From positions 1,443,001-1,507,000 of the forward strand of contig JARHVA010001737.1 in NCBI GenBank assembly GCA_037957365.1: a stretch of DNA of 64,000 nucleotides, written 5' to 3'. Shown piece after piece: positions 59,389 through 64,000 of this stretch. The notes beneath the pieces were generated by a model that was not told the DNA's origin, ran no database searches, and saw only the letters and a list, made by a program, of their open reading frames with translations. Positions within the stretch are counted from its first letter, which is position 1, and each line of letters opens with the position of its first letter. A program made the translations under genes and the position numbers. This DNA is from Torreya grandis (lineage: Eukaryota; Streptophyta; Pinopsida; Cupressales; Taxaceae).

Positions 59389-60175
59389 GTCGATGTTGGT
59401 GATAAAACTGACATCGGTGGTCCTTGTCTGACGTCGGCAAAAATCGATCGATGTCAGCGGCCTAAGGCACGCCGATGTCAATGTCGGCGGCATGCCAAGT
59501 CTGACAAAACCAGATTAGTGGCCCACCAAAAGTCATTTGTGATTTGTTGACTTAGAGAAAAAGGCACTCTAGATTGATTGAGTGTGATAGTGACTTGGAG
59601 TGATCGGTTGAGCAGGGTGAGGTGTCAGAGTGAGATTGGTGGAAAGAGTGAATGGGTTGGAGCCGAAGAGGAGGTTACAGAGTCAGTTGTGGGCCTGCTG
59701 GAGCTTACAGATAGAGAGATGCAGCAGAGATGGTAGAGGGAATCAGAGGACCCATGGGAGGTCCACCGCCAGTGGCACCCATCGTGCCACCACGCCGGCA
59801 TCGATGGGATGAGGTAGGAGGTGTTGTGAACTCTGTTTGGTTTGGTTTTGAATTTGGTTTTTGTTTTTGAAATTTTAATGTTTTTAGCTAGAAATTGAGG
59901 GGGAGGGGCAGCTAAGAGGGTGGGAAGGGCAGGTAGGTCATGCTAGGGTGATTTAGGAGTGTTTTGGGGGTAAATGGGGGGCTATTGGGGGAAGCCCTAA
60001 TTTTATGACTTGCCCCATTCAGCCTTGGGGCCGAACCAGTCACCAATGTCGGCAGATTCACCGGCGTTAGCTAACTAGTGGCCGACGTCGGTCACTTGCC
60101 AACCAGCATCAGTCACTATGTCACCGATGTCAATTAGGTAAGTGCCATCATCAGCACGTGAACTGATGTTGGTGG
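59389..60175. promoter_or_regulatory. ACGT-core palindromes in element 2 spacer
   Basis: Two blocks, 59389-59490 and 60035-60175, contain actgacatcggt, ctgacgtcggc, gccgatgtcaatgtcggcgg, gccgacgtcggtcac and tcaccgatgtcaa. They flank a possible first exon and lie just upstream of the antisense PMD frame. They could therefore belong to that gene's promoter or intron as well as to the element. Confidence 0.45.
59730..59812 (+). other. Possible first exon of the antisense PMD gene
   Basis: An ATG at 59730 opens a short Pro-rich frame (GPMGGPPPVAPIVPP) ending at GATGAG/GTAGGAGG, a donor-like site. The PMD frame downstream could begin after the acceptor-like TTGGATGCAG at 60384. This pairing is a guess. 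Confidence 0.25.
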
Positions 60176-60384
60176 CTGCCTGGTCTAAGGGTTTAGAAAA
60201 TTACCAAGTTAAGGGGTCGAATCTACGCTAAGGGCTTCTCGGGTGTTAGGATAGCCATAGACGATCAGGTAAATGGTCAAGTGGATAGATGAAAGGGCAA
60301 ATGGGTGAGCTAGGTCTCCCAAAAGGAAAAAAGAGTCATGGGGATTAGGAGTCACATTGACATGGGTTTGATTGTTGGATGCAG

Positions 60385-62046
60385 GCGAGGTAGACACTGA
60401 TGCTGTAGGATCGGTTGTCGCCATTACTGACGTGGATGCATCGAGACATCACTAGAGAGGAGTGGGCACAGATGAGCGTAGTGGGATTCAGTAGGCTATG
60501 GTGATACTACTGAGTGGTGAGGGATGTGAGCCTGATGGTGGCTCTGATTGAGCAGTGGGATCATTCCACCAACACCTTCCACTTATCGACAGGGGAGATG
60601 ACAGTGACAGTCGAGGATGTGTACCAAATTTTGTAGTTGTTGGTACACGAAGTAGACCTATATGCATGCTCGAGAGAGGTGCATGATATACACATGGTTA
60701 TGCTATTTGGGGAGCACGTCACTGAGATGAGCTACCACTCAACAAGTTTTGCATATGAGCCACTATATGCGGTAGATGAGGATGCACATCGGTTGGCCAT
60801 TCTGATGATGATAGGCATCACTGTCTATGCACTGCCAGATGTAGAGGGAGGTAGGTTTTCAGTTGCTATGACCAGAGTTTTGATGGACATGATAGAGCAG
60901 TAGACAGTGTTTGCCTAGGCACCTATCTTTTTGGCCGAGGTATACAAAGAGATGTGGGGCATCAGTCGGTAGTGGCAGTATAGTCTATGTGTAGGCCACC
61001 TTCTGTACTACTGGGCATATGAGCATATCATGGTTACGTGACCTCTCAGCGTCCCAGTGGCTATTCAGGTCAGATTCAGGTGATGGTGCGAGGTCATGGC
61101 ATAGACTCAGATAAATGGGGTAGTCAAATATATCGACTACTACAGAGGGGTACTAAAGGCCCTGATCTCAATAGATATTGTCTGGAGACCATACTTGGTA
61201 TATTCAGCTTTCAGAGACTAGGGAGAGCAGTTGGTCAGGGTACAGAGCTTGACATGGGTCAGGGGCAGGTGAGCCAATAAGCTTGAGAGGGTGCCAGTGG
61301 AGAGAGTGTGGTGCCAATATGGGTTGCTACAGGATGTGCCACCTGCCTTCTCACAGTACAGGCGGGATGACATTGAGGCACCACTCCCATTGTCAGAGGA
61401 GACAAAGGGGCCTAATTTTGAGGAGTTACCAGCAGGCCCTGGGATAGCAGATCTAAGATGCACAGAGGCCTACTCGGCATGGTGGGCAAGGTAGTATGCA
61501 GGGATACAGACAGGACCACAGCTTGATCTACAGGCAGTGATCAAAGGGAGAGATGTAGTGAGACAGGAGAGGGATGCTGCCAGACAAGAGAGAGACGTTG
61601 CCATCTAGGAGAGGGATGCAGCATGAGGATGAGTGACCATTTTATAGGGTTAGAAGGCTGCAGCCCAAGCACAGGCATTGGCAGGATAGGGCTTGATGCA
61701 GCATCCACCTCAACAGCCAGTTCAGCAACCCACACAGTCAGCATCAGTGCAGCCAAGGTTTTCACAGCCGTAGAGTTCAGTGGAGGGCATGACAGTAGGT
61801 CAGATGGGTCCACCGTAGACTGTATCTATAGTTAGACACAATGATGTGCTAGATGAGATTGCGTATTATGAGGGGGCCATTAGGGGGTTCCCTCAGATAC
61901 AGTCATACTCTGAGATGAGGGTAGAGCTGAGCCGACAGTGGTCTATGTCACGAGCGATGGCTTTAGGGTCTCACAGGAGATGCAAAGTAGAGGGTGGGGA
62001 TGATACAGCATCTTCACGGCCACCGCCACCACCACCACAGCCATAG
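60385..62046 (+). pseudogene. Plant mobile domain (PMD) protein, antisense cargo of element 2
   Basis: One frame of about 550 codons runs to 62046 with no frameshift from 60421, broken only by about 20 stops. The N-terminal half has ALIEQWDHSTNTFHLSTGEM and TVTVEDVYQIL (60541-60633), the hallmark of the PMD (aminotransferase-like, MAIN/MAIL1-type) fold. Later come IVWRPYLV (about 61177) and VERVWCQYGLLQDVPP (61297-61344), matching W-x-PY and R-RQFG--Q-IP of the family. A charged heptad-like stretch (RQERDAARQERD, 61561-61596) and a Gln/Pro-rich tail follow. PMD genes are known both as host genes and as transposon cargo. The strand is opposite to element 2. Confidence 0.8.
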
Positions 62047-62337
62047 CCTTGAGGGCAGATTTTGATATGATGTATATACTGGCCTGCGAGCCGTTGATGC
62101 GAGATGTACTTGATTTTTTGGGAGAGAGAGACAGATTATACCATTGTAAACTTTGATGGACAGATATATATGATGAGATTTTGGTTTATTAATGTGTTAT
62201 AGATGTTATGGATGTTGTTTAATGTTATGGATGTGTTTAATGTTTACAACATTTGATATTATGTGGATGATGCATGCTTTGATACTATGTTTTGTGATTA
62301 TGATGACTAATGTGATGATGATAAAGGTATGTTTAAT

Positions 62338-62361
62338 GATGATGATGATGATGATGATGAA
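62338..62361. repeat. (GAT)n microsatellite, about 8 units
   Basis: A short GAT run in an ATG/GAT-biased stretch (62190-62580) between the PMD frame and the tail repeats of element 2. Confidence 0.85.
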
Positions 62362-62835
62362 TGTAATGATGCTTTGTGATAATGCTAATGATGTGAATGG
62401 TTATGACTATTAGATTAGATGATGATGCTTAATGGTTATGGATGTTTAATTTTATGATGGTGATATCTATGACTTGCAGATTATATGATGTGGATGTTTA
62501 ATGGTTATGATAGTGATGTTATGATTAATGACTATGATGGACATGATGAAAATGATTATGCTAATGATTATGAGAATATGTGATTAGTTTGTGATGTGAT
62601 TGACAGGTGACGAGAGAATGGGACAGGGTAACCCCTTTTGAGTAGGGATAACTTTGCCCCTTTTTATAGGAGACCCTGAGACGACTACAAGCCAAGTCCA
62701 TGACCCTTTTTTTTTTTTTGGCAGACTGATCAATGCGATAAGTCCACATAGAGATGTCATTTGCTTTGTGGTCATTTGTGAAGCTGATCAATGCGGGAAG
62801 CTTCTAAAAGAGTGTTTTTTGTAGCAAGATTTAGT

Positions 62836-62930
62836 CATAGCCATCCTTCGAGGGAGTGGTCTATATTTTTGCTTTATATATATAAGGGCTTTGAATAGCT
62901 GTCCTTCGAGGGAGCAGTCTACTTTTTGAT
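62836..62930 (-). repeat. Two tail repeats with CTCCCTCGAAGGA core, element 2
   Basis: Two copies of the roughly 52-base repeat of element 1 (three copies at 30257-30388), read on the minus strand. Confidence 0.75.
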
Positions 62931-63179
62931 TTTGTGACCTTGGATATTTTGACATCTTGATTTATTTTTGACAAAATTTTGAGTCATGGACAAGACTATA
63001 TAAGTTCAAGGGCTCCCTTTTATTAGGACAAAGCATCCATACTGTATAAAAGGGTTACATAAGACTTGTTTAGGGGAATAGGGTTGAAAGGAATTAGGAT
63101 TAAGAGGATGGGGGATTGCTCAAGGGACGAGCTTAAGTTAAATGTCAAGTGAATGAGTACTTGACTAATAGTAGAATGG

Positions 63180-64000
63180 TCACAGATGCAAGGCATTGAG
63201 AGGCTCAGGTTCTGGCCGTCCGTCGAGGGAGGACAGACGATAAGTCCCTGACCCATACTTGTGCGTGATGATGAAAGGTCCGAGCCAATTAGGTGCAAAC
63301 TTGCCTCGTTTACTTTGCTCCATATTGGTCACACACTAATTTTCTTTGAGGATGAGGTCTCCGATGTTGAAATCTCATTCTCACAGATTTTTGTCATAGG
63401 CTCACTTGATGTGATTTTGATAGACATGGAGATGGTTGAGGGCGGCAAGACGACATTCATCAAGTAACTCAAGTTAAGCTAAGCGATCTTGATGAAAGTC
63501 ATCGTTAGAGAGAATGTCATGCAGAGAGATACAGAGAGACAAGATCTATACTTTGAGAGGTAGGACAGCCTCTGTTTCATACACTAGAGAGAAAGGGGTA
63601 GCACCCGTAGAGATTCGAATGCTAGTGCGGTAGGCCCACAAAGCGAAGGGAATGTGAATGTGCCAGTCCCTTCCTGTGTCATTGACCACCTTCATGAGAA
63701 TTTTAGTTATAATTTTTTTGGAAGCTTCAGCTTGCCCATTTTCTTGTGGGTAGTAAGGTGAAGAGAAGCTGAGCTTGATGCCAAATGAGCCACAGAGTTT
63801 CTAGACGGTTTTGTTTTTGAAGGACTTGTCGTTATCAGTGATGATTTTGTGAGAAACACCAAAACGACAGATGATGTGGGTGTTGATGAAGTCATCAATC
63901 TTGTCAACTTTTGTGGAGATGAGAGGAATGGCTTCCACCCATTTAGTGAAATACTCAGTGGCGGTGATGATGGATTGATGATGAAGAGATGAAAGAGGGT
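63180..64000 (-). pseudogene. Element 2 integrase, core to C-terminus
   Basis: One uninterrupted minus-strand frame with seven stops. It shows ATEYFTKWVEAIPL, CRFGVSHKIITDND, YYPQENGQAEA (second Asp and Glu of the catalytic triad), WAYRTSIRISTGATPFSLVY, GDLILKEN, then KRGKFAPNWLGPF and YGSG, ending at TGA 63182-63180. The first catalytic Asp lies beyond the window. Two of the stops fall at conserved Arg positions (K-R-AYDK-x2-R-E-R-F), consistent with CGA to TGA. Without these stops the family pattern is otherwise intact. Confidence 0.9.

Larger units (their letters stand above)
57340..64000 (-). mobile_element. Element 2: Tat-like retrotransposon with antisense PMD gene (partial)
   Basis: The 3' LTR (57340-58708), polypurine tract (58709-58721), a long spacer, two tail repeats (62836-62930) and the end of pol (63180-64000) are all minus strand. 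The 5' part lies beyond the window. It is related to element 1 in LTR, tract, tail repeats and integrase end. Unlike element 1 it has about 2 kb more spacer, which contains an antisense plant mobile domain frame. The target duplication cannot be tested here. Confidence 0.85.

Overview
This window is nuclear DNA from a land plant, most likely a seed plant with a large, repeat-rich genome. A gymnosperm is plausible from the style of the LINE and Tat-type remnants, but the sequence does not settle it. I found no intact host gene, tRNA, rRNA or CRISPR array. Nearly everything recognisable is retrotransposon, mostly AT-rich and full of stop codons, and much of the decay fits C-to-T loss at methylated CpG/CHG sites.

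Layout. 1-15323: a decayed plus-strand Ty3/gypsy gag-protease stretch and a tandem duplication. Unit 1 carries a whole minus-strand LTR element (1478-10998, 5-bp target duplication ggttc); unit 2 carries only a solo LTR (12727-13591) at the matching site. 15324-23305: mostly unassignable AT-rich DNA with a LINE RNase H remnant (minus, about 18130-18560) and a possible plant DNA-transposon remnant (about 19540-21740). 23306-36065: a plus-strand chromovirus (RNase H, integrase, chromodomain) split by a 9.2-kb Tat-like element (24282-33446, target duplication aaatt). That inserted element has matching LTRs, a gag-like frame and only the end of integrase. 36066-38756: another gypsy gag remnant.

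38757 to the right edge is a set of nested minus-strand insertions. Element 5 (LTR beginning at 38757 and resuming at 54620) was hit in its LTR by element 3 (38766-54619, target duplication aaacc, nearly complete gag-pol). The 5' LTR of element 3 was in turn hit by a deletion-derivative Ty1/copia element (48699-53210, target duplication aaata). The internal region of element 5 was hit by element 2 (57340 to beyond 64000), a relative of the 24282-33446 element. Between its pol and its 3' LTR, element 2 carries an antisense open frame for a plant mobile domain (PMD) protein.

Two observations deserve most attention. First, arrays of a short palindrome, consensus ACCGACGTCGGT, occur in the LTRs and internal spacers of both the Tat-like Ty3 elements and the unrelated Ty1/copia element. 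Second, the antisense PMD gene is carried as retrotransposon cargo. Other repeat families here also carry palindromic or ACGT-core subrepeats (11783-12057, 40222-41070), so arrays of short palindromes recur across the elements in this window.
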